DNA of 64,000 nt from Bog-473 sp963809825 (GTDB lineage: Bacteria > Actinomycetota > Acidimicrobiia > Acidimicrobiales > RAAP-2): assembly GCA_963809825.1 (NCBI GenBank), contig CAWELJ010000010.1, positions 195,525 through 259,524 on the forward strand. The letters run 5' to 3'. The notes under the pieces were generated by a model, which was not told the DNA's origin, searched no databases, and worked only from the letters and a program-made list of their open reading frames with translations. A program made the translations under genes and the position numbers. Numbering within the stretch: position 1 is the stretch's first letter; the number at the start of each line of letters is the position of its first letter. Below are positions 46,389 to 58,980 of this stretch, piece by piece.

Positions 46389-46769
46389 ATGCCCACCATC
46401 GCGCAGCTCCGCGAGACCGTCGCCCGCTACGCCGCCGTCGCCAGCTCCCACGACCCGGACGCCTACGCCTCGCTCTTCACCGAGGACGCCGTGCAGGTGG
46501 ACCCGTACCCGAACGGCGTGCACAAGGGCCGGGAGGAGATCCGAGCCTTCATCACGCAGTCCTTCGACGCCTGCGAGGCCATGACCTTCGAGGCCCTCGA
46601 GGTCCACCCGGTGGCGGACAAGGCGGCCATCACCTTCCACATCACCGTGACGCTCGAGGGCGGTTCGACGATGCACATCCGCGGGGTCGAGGTGTTCACG
46701 GTCACCGACGACGGACTCGTCTCCGCCGTGGACGCCTTCTGGGGCGAAGAGGACGTCACCTTCGACTGA
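46389..46769 (+). CDS. SnoaL/ketosteroid-isomerase-like NTF2-fold protein
   Basis: 126 residues with the NTF2-like layout: VARYAAVASSHDPDAYASLFTEDAV, a small glycine-poor cone, GREEIRAFI and a C-terminal beta sheet with HIRGVEVFTVTDDGLV. Aspartates in the pocket (SHDPDAY, FTEDAV) are kept as in steroid delta-isomerases and SnoaL cyclases. No clear substrate; many such proteins are uncharacterised. The ATG is preferred to an open frame 14 codons longer because the family starts near this point. Confidence 0.75.
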   Translation: MPTIAQLRETVARYAAVASSHDPDAYASLFTEDAVQVDPYPNGVHKGREEIRAFITQSFDACEAMTFEALEVHPVADKAAITFHITVTLEGGSTMHIRGVEVFTVTDDGLVSAVDAFWGEEDVTFD

Positions 46770-46913
46770 CGCTCGAGGGTGGCGGTCGAACAGGGCTGGC
46801 GCGCCGGCGAGCCCGGTGTAACCGAACGGCGTCCCGATCGTCAGCTGCCGAAAGCCGGTTTCGTGAGCGTGGGCGAGCCGGTGGCCCCTGGAGTACCGTC
46901 GGAGAGTGAACTC

Positions 46914-49235
46914 ATGAGCATCAACCGTGTCAGCGCAGCCGGACGTCGCAGTGCATCCCCTGTGAGAGCGAAGGTCAGCGCGCTGGCCTGCGTGGCGCTC
47001 CTGCTCTCCGGACTCGGGGCGCTCTTGACGCCCGCAGCCGCCGTTGCGTCGCCGCCGGCCCAAGGGTGGACGACGCAGGAGGCGCCGCTCCCGAGTGACT
47101 CCGGCAACGGCAGCACCAACCCGGACGTGTACACCGCGTCGTCGGTGTGCCCCGCAGCCAACGGGTGCGTGACCGTCGGGTGGTACTCCGACACCGCCGG
47201 CAAGGCGTGGGGACTGATCGAGCAGCAGAACGGCACCGCGTGGAGCGACACCGAGGCTCCGCAGCCGTCCAACGCGGGGTCCGGGACCAATCAAGGGTTC
47301 TGGTTCGGGTCGCGCCAGTGCGGCTTCACTACTCCGTGCCGTGCCGTGTCGTGTCCGAGCGCGGCCTCCTGCGTCGCGGTGGGGGGGTACCTGGACACCC
47401 AGGGTTACAGCGAACCCGTGATCGACACGCTCTCCGGCGGCACCTGGTCTTCGGCCGAGGGACCGCTCCCGTCGGACGCGGCCACCGACGCCGGCCCCAC
47501 CAACTTTCCCGATGCCTACCTGTACTCGGTCGCCTGCGCGTCGACGTCATCGTGCGTCGCGGTCGGCTCGTACCGGAATACGAGCGGGGTCGACAGCGGG
47601 TTCGTCGCCACCTTGTCCGGGTCGGCCTGGACCGCCCAGGCGGCGCCGCTCCCGTCGAACGCAGAGGCCACCGGCGGCCACTTCCTGACCACCGTCTCGT
47701 GTTCGTCGGGAACCTTCTGTGTCGCGGCCGGGGCCTATCGCGACAACACGTCCACGCACCCGTTCAACGGATGGTTGGTGACGGACGCCAACGGGACCCT
47801 GACGGGCATTCGGGCTCCGGAGCCGGCGGGCGCCGGGGACGACACTGATTCGCACCAGACCGGACTTGTGTCCGGTGTGGCGTGCCCCTCCTCCTCGAAT
47901 TGCGTCGCCGTCGGTGGATACGAAGACTCGAACGGATCGGTCTGGCCGCTCCTCGACACGTGGAACGGCAGTGCGTGGACCTCCCAGCGAGGGCCGGTGC
48001 CCTCGGACGTCATCCCCGCACCGACGTTCCAGCAGCTGACGACGGTCTCGTGCGGATCGCCGATCTCATGCGTGGCGGTGGGCTTCTACCAAGGCGGCTC
48101 GGCGTCGGTGCAGGCCGGGCTCGTCGACACCTTGAGCAACGGCCAGTGGACGCCCATTCGGGCTCCGCTGCCCTCTGACAGCGACCCGGCGCACCAGTCC
48201 AGCCAAATTTTCGAGATCGCATGTGCAACCCCGACGTCCTGCCTCGCCGTCGGCAATTACACCGCCACCGGCAACACGCAGCACGGGGTGGTCGAGAAGT
48301 TGTCCGGTGCTTCCTGGTCTGCGCTGGCGGCTCCGGTCCCCGGCAACGTGACGACGGCGACCGCAACCACCGCCTGGCAAGCCCGCACTGCCGCCTGTGC
48401 CTCCCCGGTGGCCTGCACCGTGGGCGGCATGTACGCGGACACGGCCGGCCACTTCCAGGGCTACCTCGACACCTGGACCGGTGCTCAGGGCTACTGGCTC
48501 GATGCCACCGATGGCGGGATCTTCACCTACCCCAACAACGCCTTCTACGGCTCGACGGGCGCGCTCCGGCTCAACAAGCCGATGGTGGGAATGGCGGCCA
48601 CCACCGACGGCCAGGGCTACTGGCTGGTGGCCTCCGACGGCGGGATCTTCTCCTACGGCGACGCCGCCTTCCAGGGCTCACGCGGCGGCCAGCCGCTCAA
48701 CGCGCCCATCGTCGGCATGGCGTCGACGCCCGACGGCAAGGGCTACTGGCTGGTGGCCTCCGACGGGGGCATGTTCAGCTACGGCGACGCCGGGTTCTTC
48801 GGCTCGCGGGGCGGCCAGCCGCTCAACAAGCCGATCGTCGGCATGGCGGCCACCCCCGACGGCAAGGGCTACTGGCTGGTGGCGTCCGACGGCGGGATCT
48901 TCAGCTACGGCGACGCCGCCTTCTACGGCTCGACCGGGGGCATGGTCCTCAACAAGCCGGTCGTGGGCATGGCGTCGTCAGCAACGGGTCTCGGCTATTG
49001 GCTGGTCGCCTCCGACGGCGGGATCTTCAGCTACGGCGACACCAGCTTCTACGGCTCGACCGGGAGCATCGTCCTGAACAAGCCGGTCGTCGGCATGGCG
49101 GCCAGCCCGAGCGGCAAGGGCTACTGGTTCGTGGCCTCCGACGGGGGCATCTTCAACTACGGCGACGCCCCCTTCCAGGGCTCGGCGGGCTCCCTGCACC
49201 TCAACGCGCCGGTGGTGGGGATGGCCGCCGGCTGA
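46914..49235 (+). CDS. Secreted double-repeat protein: eight C-x5-C / VAVG repeats plus six GYWLVASDGG repeats
   Basis: 773 residues with a signal peptide ending around AAAVASPP. Residues about 50-520 hold eight repeats of about 55-60 residues, each with a C-x5-C pair followed by VAVG-Y (such as CPSAASCVAVGGY, CASTSSCVAVGSY) and APLPS linkers. Residues about 526-773 hold six repeats of about 42 residues beginning GYWLVASDGG. No catalytic motif is seen; two consecutive propellers are the simplest reading, with disulfides in the first. Function unknown; possibly adhesion or glycan binding at the cell surface. ATG with a GGAGAG site upstream; frame intact, unlike the S53 gene. Confidence 0.8.
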   Translation: MSINRVSAAGRRSASPVRAKVSALACVALLLSGLGALLTPAAAVASPPAQGWTTQEAPLPSDSGNGSTNPDVYTASSVCPAANGCVTVGWYSDTAGKAWGLIEQQNGTAWSDTEAPQPSNAGSGTNQGFWFGSRQCGFTTPCRAVSCPSAASCVAVGGYLDTQGYSEPVIDTLSGGTWSSAEGPLPSDAATDAGPTNFPDAYLYSVACASTSSCVAVGSYRNTSGVDSGFVATLSGSAWTAQAAPLPSNAEATGGHFLTTVSCSSGTFCVAAGAYRDNTSTHPFNGWLVTDANGTLTGIRAPEPAGAGDDTDSHQTGLVSGVACPSSSNCVAVGGYEDSNGSVWPLLDTWNGSAWTSQRGPVPSDVIPAPTFQQLTTVSCGSPISCVAVGFYQGGSASVQAGLVDTLSNGQWTPIRAPLPSDSDPAHQSSQIFEIACATPTSCLAVGNYTATGNTQHGVVEKLSGASWSALAAPVPGNVTTATATTAWQARTAACASPVACTVGGMYADTAGHFQGYLDTWTGAQGYWLDATDGGIFTYPNNAFYGSTGALRLNKPMVGMAATTDGQGYWLVASDGGIFSYGDAAFQGSRGGQPLNAPIVGMASTPDGKGYWLVASDGGMFSYGDAGFFGSRGGQPLNKPIVGMAATPDGKGYWLVASDGGIFSYGDAAFYGSTGGMVLNKPVVGMASSATGLGYWLVASDGGIFSYGDTSFYGSTGSIVLNKPVVGMAASPSGKGYWFVASDGGIFNYGDAPFQGSAGSLHLNAPVVGMAAG

Positions 49236-49241
49236 CCCGAG

Positions 49242-49282
49242 AGGCCGCCGCACCGGTTCGGGCGGGACCGGCGCGGCGGCCT
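49242..49282 (+). terminator. Candidate terminator between the double-repeat gene and uvrA
   Basis: 15-base arms (AGGCCGCCGCACCGG / CCGGCGCGGCGGCCT, one mismatch) with an 11-base loop, starting 7 bases after the stop codon. No T-run follows; such GC hairpins without U-tracts are common behind actinobacterial genes, but termination is not proven. Confidence 0.5.
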
Positions 49283-49329
49283 GACCAGGGCCCGCCGGAG
49301 GTGATACAGCGCACCGGTATCCTCACCGG

Positions 49330-52194
<2,865 letters not shown>

Positions 52195-52209
52195 GCCGGC
52201 CCGGAGCGC

Positions 52210-52984
52210 CTACCGCGCCGGAGAGACGTGCGTCCGGGGTCGCTCGAGCGCGACGCCGTCGAGGAACAGGTCGACCTTCTCGTTGTAGAAGGCGATCAGC
52301 CCTGCGATGGGCAGCACCTCACGGGTGGGGAACGCGTAGGACCAGGCGACGTCGGGATGGACGCGGTCCCCGACGCCGCGCCGACCAGTAGCCGGTCGTG
52401 GTGCCCTTGTAGGGGCACGACGTGACCGTGTCCGACGGCTCCAGGTGGGTGAAGTCGACGTCGGTCCGGTTCAGGTAGTAGCGGGTCGGGAGGCCCGTCT
52501 CGAACACCATCACGGGTGAGGAGGACTCGGCCAGGACGATCCCCTTGGACTCCACGCGGAGGAGGCGGGTCGAGCGCACCGCGTCGACCCGCGTGTAGGG
52601 ACTGCGTGGGTGGACGAAGACCTGCTCGTCCTCCTCGAACCAGGCGTCGAGCGCGGACCACTCGAAGCGGACCGTGTCGTCGAGGCCCTCCACCTTGGCT
52701 GCGCCGAGGACACGGGCGGCGTGGGGCCGGGTGGCACCCTCGACCCTGAGGCCGAAGTGCCGGGCGTCGCCGAGCGCCGTCTCCTCGGTGGTGCCCTCGT
52801 CCTGCAGCGCGCTCGCGTCGACGTCGGCCAGGGGGACGTAGTACTGGGGGAAGCCCGGCCGCTCCCACACGTAGCGGGCACCCGTCGTATCGAGCACCGT
52901 CTGGCCGGCGAGCACGGCTCGAATCCGGCGGGGGACCGGCTCGGTGTGGTTGGCGGGGACGGGCGGGGCGGGGTAGTCGTTCAC
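52210..52984 (-). CDS. Tandem DUF427 protein, frameshifted
   Basis: Corrected length about 257 residues with two DUF427 units: RIRAVLAGQTVLDTTGARYVWE (N-terminal) and RVESKGIVLAESSSPVMVFETGLPTRYYL, TSCPYKGTTTGYWSA (C-terminal). Near 52374-52384 an extra base shifts the frame; the next frame gives the family ending (DVAWSYAFP, PIAGLIAFYNEKVDLFLDGV) and a stop at 52210. The function of DUF427 proteins is unknown; cytoplasmic, no signal. It lies downstream of nadA on the same strand. Confidence 0.8.
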
Positions 52985-53077
52985 GGCGATGCCTCCGGCA
53001 GATCGAGAACCGTTGGGTCGGACCCTACCGGTGCGCCTCCGGGACGCCTGCGCCGCGGCGGAGGCGGTTCTTGGCGC

Positions 53078-54172
53078 TCAAGTGATGGCGAGCATCCGCT
53101 CGAGCGCGACGCGGGCCCACCGGGCCGTCTCGGCACCGACGACGATCTGATTGCGCACCTCGCCCTGGACGAGGCCCTCGAGCACCCAGGCCAGGTGCTC
53201 CGGGTCGATGCGCGACATGGTCGAACAGGGGCAGACGAGTGGATCGAGGCAGACGACCGTCTTGTCCGGGGTCTCCTCGTCGAGCCGCTTGACCAGATGG
53301 ATCTCGGTGGCGACCCCGATCACCGAGCCGGCCGGCGCGGCCGCCACGGCGCGGATGATGGCGTCCGTCGAGCCCGTGACGTCGCCCATCTCGACGACCT
53401 CGTGCGCGCACTCCGGGTGCACCATCACGATACCGCCGGGGTGCTCGGCACGGAACGCATCGACGTGCTCGGGCCGGAAGCGCTGGTGGACCGAGCAGTG
53501 CCCCTTCCACAGCAGCAGGGTGGACTCCTTCACCTCGCGGTCGGACAGGCCGCCGAGCTCCTGGCGCGGGTTCCAGACCCGCATGTCGTCGGCGCCGTAG
53601 CCGAGCTCGAAGCCGGTGTTGCGGCCGAGGTGCTGGTCGGGGAAGAACAGGACGCGCTCGCCCCGCTCGAGCGCCCAGGTGAGGACGGCCCGCGCGTTGG
53701 ACGAGGTGCAGACGGCCCCGTCGTGGCGGCCCACGAAGGCCTTCAGTGCAGCAGCGGAGTTCATGTAGGTCACCGGGATCAAGGCGTTGACGTCGACGAC
53801 CTGGGCCAGCTCGTCCCAGGCCTCCTCGACCTGGTCGATGTCGGCCATGTCGGCCATGGAGCAGCCGGCATTGAGGTCAGGGAGCAGCACCCGCTGGTGG
53901 TCACCCGTCAGCACGTCGGCCGACTCGGCCATGAAGTGGACGCCGCAGAAAACGATGAACTCGGCCTCGGACTGGTCGGCCGCCTGACGGGAGAGCCCGA
54001 ACGAGTCGCCTCTGGCGTCGGCCCAGCGCATGACCTCGTCGCGCTGGTAGTGGTGACCGAGGATGAAGAGTCCCGAGCCGAGGGCCGCCTTGGCGGCACC
54101 GATCATGGCGTCGAGCTCGTCACCGCTCGCGGCCGTATACCGCTCTGGGAGCGGCGCCTGGAGCCTGAGCAT
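53078..54172 (-). CDS. nadA: Quinolinate synthase
   Basis: 364 residues. NadA condenses iminoaspartate with dihydroxyacetone phosphate to quinolinate in de novo NAD synthesis and carries a 4Fe-4S cluster. Diagnostic segments: LGHHYQRDEV, VFCGVHFMAESADVL, PDLNAGCSMAD, CTSSNA, FFPDQHLGRNTG, VHPECAHEVVEMGDVTGST and CPCSTMSRI. Cysteines in CGVHF/AGCSM, PECAH and CPCSTM supply the cluster ligands. nadB and nadC are not in the window. Divergent from uvrC, with a 160-base gap between. Confidence 0.96.
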   Translation of the reverse strand: MLRLQAPLPERYTAASGDELDAMIGAAKAALGSGLFILGHHYQRDEVMRWADARGDSFGLSRQAADQSEAEFIVFCGVHFMAESADVLTGDHQRVLLPDLNAGCSMADMADIDQVEEAWDELAQVVDVNALIPVTYMNSAAALKAFVGRHDGAVCTSSNARAVLTWALERGERVLFFPDQHLGRNTGFELGYGADDMRVWNPRQELGGLSDREVKESTLLLWKGHCSVHQRFRPEHVDAFRAEHPGGIVMVHPECAHEVVEMGDVTGSTDAIIRAVAAAPAGSVIGVATEIHLVKRLDEETPDKTVVCLDPLVCPCSTMSRIDPEHLAWVLEGLVQGEVRNQIVVGAETARWARVALERMLAIT

Positions 54173-54334
54173 GTTGTCTGCCCCCTTTGAGGGAGAGCAT
54201 CGATCTGGCCGGCGGGGACAGCCTGGTCGCCCATCCGCGGGTATGTCGGCCTCGATGCGAGGTTGTACGCCGGATACCAGGCCGGCACGTCCAGTGTACC
54301 GCCGGCCGTCACCGGCTGCGCGAGAGTGGGTGTG

Positions 54335-56200
54335 ATGCAGTATCGGCCCCCGACCGGCTCCATACCGGACGCCCCGGGCTCGTACCAGTTCTACGACGCC
54401 GAGGGGCGGGTCCTCTACGTCGGCAAGGCCAAGTCACTCCGTCACCGCCTGCCCAATTACTGGCAGGACTCCGCCAAGCTCCCGCCCCGCACGGCCCAGA
54501 TGGTGGCCCAGGCCGACCATGTCGAGTGGGTGGTGGTCGACAGCGAGGTCGACGCCCTGATACTGGAGCACTCGCTCATTCAGGCGCACCTGCCCCGATA
54601 CAACGTGCGGCTCAAGGACGACAAGAGCTACCCCTGGCTGGCCGTCACGCTCAACGAGGAATGGCCCCGCCCGGCGGTGGTGCGGGGGCGCAAGCGCAAG
54701 GGCGTCCGCTATTTCGGCCCCTACGGCAATGCCGGGGCCATCCGGGCGACGCTCGACCTCCTGGTGCGGAGCTTCCCGGTGCGCACCTGCTCGGACACGA
54801 AGTTCGCCCGGCACCAGCGGCTCGGTCGCCCCTGCCTGCTCTACGACATCGATCGCTGTTCCGGGCCCTGCGTGGGCGCGGTCGACCATGAGGCCTACGA
54901 CGGCTACGTCACCGACCTCATGCGGTTCCTCTCGGGCGACACGGAGCCCGTGCTGGCCAGCCTGGAAGAGGCGATGCTGGCCGCATCCGAAGAGCTGCAG
55001 TTCGAGCGAGCGGCGCGCCTGCGTGACCGGATCGCGTCGGTGCACAAGGCGGCCGAGACCCAGCAGATGGTCTCCGACCGGGCGGAGGACTTCGACGTGG
55101 TCGGCCTGGCCGAGGACCCCCTCGAAGCGTCCGTGCAGATCTTCCGCGTCCGCCGTGGCCGCGTGGTCGGGCACCGCGGCTTCGTGGCCGAGAAGGTCGA
55201 GGACCTGTCCGGGCCCGACTTCATGGCGCTCGTCGTCGCACAGGTCTACGGCGCGGACGGGGCCGAGGTGCCCCGCCGGGTGCTCCTGCCCGAGGAGCCG
55301 GCTGACCACGCGCTCCTGGAGAGCTGGCTGCGCGTCGTCCGTGGTGGCCCGGTCGACATCGCCGTGCCGCTCCGCGGGGCCAAGCGGGCGCTGCAGGAGA
55401 CGGTGACCCGGTCGGCGGGCGAGGACCTGGCCCGGCACCGGCTGCGGCGGGCGGCCGACCACAACGCGCGCTCCAAGGCGCTGACCGAGCTGCAGGGTGC
55501 GCTCGGACTGCGCGAAGCGCCGTTGCGGATCGAGTGCTACGACATGAGCCATCTGCAGGGGACCGACTACGTCGGCTCCATGGTGGTGTTCGAGGACGGC
55601 CTGGCCAAGCGGTCGGACTACCGGCGCTTCAAGGTCAAGTCGGTGCCGGGCAACGACGACTACGCCGCCATGGAGGAGGTGCTGATGCGCCGTCTCACCG
55701 CGCTGAAGGAGGCACCGGACGCGCCGGCGGACGGGCGGCCCCGTCGCTTCGCCTACAGGCCCAACCTACTGCTGGTCGACGGCGGCAAGGGCCAGCTCGG
55801 CGTGGCCGAGCGCGTGGTGCGTGCGCTGGGCCTCGAGGGTGAGATCGAGTTGGCGGCGCTCGCCAAGCAGTTCGAAGAGGTGTACCGGCCGGGATCCCCG
55901 GATCCGGTGCGCCTGCGCCGGGGATCCGACGCCCTGTACCTGCTGCAGCGACTGCGCGACGAAGCACACCGCTTCGCCATCACGTTCCACCGGGAGCGCC
56001 GGGCCAAACGGATGACGCGCAGCATCCTCGACGAGATCCCGGGTCTGGGACCGGTGCGCAAGGCGCGCCTGGTCAAGGAACTGGGTGGTGTGAATGCGGT
56101 ACGGGGAGCCACCCTCGAACAGCTCCGGGCCCTCTCGTGGCTGCCCGACAGCGTCGCCCTCGCCGTCTACGACGGAGTACGCAAGGCTGGGGGGCGATGA
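54335..56200 (+). CDS. uvrC: Excinuclease ABC subunit C
   Basis: 621 residues. UvrC makes both incisions. The GIY-YIG nuclease (GSYQFYDAEGRVLYVGKAKSLRHRL) is N-terminal, a cysteine cluster CLLYDIDRCSGPCVG follows, then a UVR motif (LQFERAARLRDRIASV), the RNase H-like nuclease (ECYDMSHLQGT, LLLVDGGKGQL, EAHRFAITFHR) and a helix-hairpin-helix end (IPGLGPVRKARLVKELGG). ATG preferred; a GTG directly before it and a longer open frame also exist. rapZ overlaps its stop by four bases. Confidence 0.97.
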   Translation: MQYRPPTGSIPDAPGSYQFYDAEGRVLYVGKAKSLRHRLPNYWQDSAKLPPRTAQMVAQADHVEWVVVDSEVDALILEHSLIQAHLPRYNVRLKDDKSYPWLAVTLNEEWPRPAVVRGRKRKGVRYFGPYGNAGAIRATLDLLVRSFPVRTCSDTKFARHQRLGRPCLLYDIDRCSGPCVGAVDHEAYDGYVTDLMRFLSGDTEPVLASLEEAMLAASEELQFERAARLRDRIASVHKAAETQQMVSDRAEDFDVVGLAEDPLEASVQIFRVRRGRVVGHRGFVAEKVEDLSGPDFMALVVAQVYGADGAEVPRRVLLPEEPADHALLESWLRVVRGGPVDIAVPLRGAKRALQETVTRSAGEDLARHRLRRAADHNARSKALTELQGALGLREAPLRIECYDMSHLQGTDYVGSMVVFEDGLAKRSDYRRFKVKSVPGNDDYAAMEEVLMRRLTALKEAPDAPADGRPRRFAYRPNLLLVDGGKGQLGVAERVVRALGLEGEIELAALAKQFEEVYRPGSPDPVRLRRGSDALYLLQRLRDEAHRFAITFHRERRAKRMTRSILDEIPGLGPVRKARLVKELGGVNAVRGATLEQLRALSWLPDSVALAVYDGVRKAGGR

Positions 56201-57060
56201 GCGAATTCGTGGTGGTGACCGGCATGTCCGGGGCCGGTCGGTCGACGGCCGCGGCGGCGCTCGAGGACGTGGGCTGGTTCGTCATCGACAACCTGCCGGC
56301 GGGGTTGATCATGAAGATGGTCGAGATGGTGGACCGCCCCGGGTCGGGTATCGAGCGGGTGGCACTCGTGATCGGCAGGGGTGGCAGCAACACCGGCTCG
56401 GAGTACTTCGACGACCTGCCCCACGTGCTCGACGAGCTGCGCTCTACTCGCCGGCGCGTGCGCGTCGTCTTCCTCGATGCGCCCGACGACGTCCTGGTCC
56501 GGCGCTACGAAGGCACCCGGCGGCGACACCCCTTGGCGGCCCGGGGTGTCGAGGAGTCGATCGCCGACGAGCGCAAGTTGCTCGAGCCGGTGCGCGAGCG
56601 CGCCGACCTCCTGCTCGACACCGGCGACCTCAACTCGAACCAGCTGCGGACGCGCATCCTCGAGGCCTTCGGCGACGACGAGGCGCCGCACATGCAGACG
56701 TCGGTGATCTCGTTCGGCTACAAGCACGGCATCCCCCTCGACGTCGACCTGGTCTTCGACTGCCGCTTCCTGCCCAACCCGTTCTGGGTGGAGGAGCTGC
56801 GTCCCTACAGCGGTCTCGACGACCCGGTGCGGGACTACGTGATGCATCAGCCCGAGTCGGTCGGCTTCCTCGAGAAGGTGGACGCCCTGCTCGAGAGCAT
56901 CCTGCCCGCCTTCGTGCGGGAGGGGAAGTCCTACCTCACCATCGCGATGGGCTGCACGGGCGGGCGGCACCGCTCCGTGGTGCTGGCCCACGCACTGGCG
57001 GAACGGCTGCGGGCGCACGGCCAACCCGTATCGGTCTTCCACCGGGACATCGACCGGTGA
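56197..57060 (+). CDS. rapZ: RNase adapter/nucleotide-binding protein RapZ (YvcJ)
   Basis: 287 residues. P-loop VTGMSGAGRSTAAAAL with arginine in place of lysine, as is normal for actinobacterial members, then VIDNLPAGL, DTGDLNSNQLR, SFGYKHGIPLDVDLVFD, RFLPNPFWVEELRPYSGLD and IAMGCTGGRHRSVVLA. In E. coli RapZ guides RNase E to a small RNA controlling GlmS; in Gram-positives it binds nucleotides and its role is less clear. Starts within the uvrC end (ATGA), part of the conserved uvrC-rapZ-yvcK set. Confidence 0.95.
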   Translation: MSEFVVVTGMSGAGRSTAAAALEDVGWFVIDNLPAGLIMKMVEMVDRPGSGIERVALVIGRGGSNTGSEYFDDLPHVLDELRSTRRRVRVVFLDAPDDVLVRRYEGTRRRHPLAARGVEESIADERKLLEPVRERADLLLDTGDLNSNQLRTRILEAFGDDEAPHMQTSVISFGYKHGIPLDVDLVFDCRFLPNPFWVEELRPYSGLDDPVRDYVMHQPESVGFLEKVDALLESILPAFVREGKSYLTIAMGCTGGRHRSVVLAHALAERLRAHGQPVSVFHRDIDR

Positions 57061-57929
57061 GCACCCCCAGGCCAGCGGTCGTGGCGATCGGCGGCGGGCA
57101 CGGCACTGCCGTGACACTGCGGGCGGTGCGGCGCTATGCCGGCTCCGTGACGGGCATCGTCTCGGTGGCCGACGACGGCGGCAGCAGCGGGAGGTTGCGC
57201 GAGCTGCTGAACGTGGTGGCGCTGGGCGACATCCGCAAGTGCCTGGTGGCGCTGGCGGACGAGGACTCCGCGCTGGCCGGTGCCTTCGAACGACGTTTCG
57301 ACGAGGGGGAGCTGGCCGGCCACGCCCTCGGGAACCTGATCCTGACGGGCCTGATCGACGTCACCGGGGATCTCGTCCTCGGCGTGCGCGAGGCGGCCCA
57401 GCTGCTGGGCGCGCACGGCGACGTCCTGCCGGCCACGTCCGAGCGCGTCGTCCTCAAGGCCGAGTCCGCCCAGGGCACCGTCGCCGGGCAGGTGGCGGTC
57501 ATGGGGACGAACGACATCCGGACGGTCTCACTCGTCCCGGGGGACGCGCAGCCGCCACCCCTGGCCGTGGAGCGGATCGCGCAGGCGGATCAGATCGTGA
57601 TCGGCCCCGGGTCGTTGTTCACCAGCGTGCTGGCCGCCGTGGCGGTGAGAGGCATCGCCGAGGCGGTGGCCGCGTCGGCGGCCCAGGTCGTCTACGTCTG
57701 CAACCTGCGACCCCAGGTGCCCGAGACCCGGGGCTACGACGTGGCGGCCCATGTGGCGGCCCTGGCCAGGCACGATGTCTCGGTCGACCTGGTGCTATGT
57801 GACAGCATCCAGGGCATGAGCATCGGCGCGACGGATGTGCCGGTACGCGACGTTCCCCTGACGGGCGAGAACACGCTGGTCCACAGCCCGGCCAAACTGG
57901 CGCAGGCACTGTCGGGTCTGCTGGCATAG
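57057..57929 (+). CDS. yvcK: YvcK/MgfK-type gluconeogenesis and cell-wall factor (CofD-like)
   Basis: 290 residues. GGGHGTAVTLRAVR, VSVADDGGSSGRLRE, ALGDIRKCLVAL, GHALGNLILTGL and IVIGPGSLFTSVL are hallmarks. Bacillus YvcK and mycobacterial CuvA bind UDP-sugars and link carbon source to cell-wall synthesis. GTG start overlapping the rapZ stop (GTGA). In most actinobacteria whiA follows; here gap follows after 30 bases. Confidence 0.95.
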   Translation: MSTPRPAVVAIGGGHGTAVTLRAVRRYAGSVTGIVSVADDGGSSGRLRELLNVVALGDIRKCLVALADEDSALAGAFERRFDEGELAGHALGNLILTGLIDVTGDLVLGVREAAQLLGAHGDVLPATSERVVLKAESAQGTVAGQVAVMGTNDIRTVSLVPGDAQPPPLAVERIAQADQIVIGPGSLFTSVLAAVAVRGIAEAVAASAAQVVYVCNLRPQVPETRGYDVAAHVAALARHDVSVDLVLCDSIQGMSIGATDVPVRDVPLTGENTLVHSPAKLAQALSGLLA

Positions 57930-57959
57930 GTCGCCCGGTAACCAAGAGGAAGGGACGAG

Positions 57960-58976
<1,017 letters not shown>

Positions 58977-58980
58977 CCCG

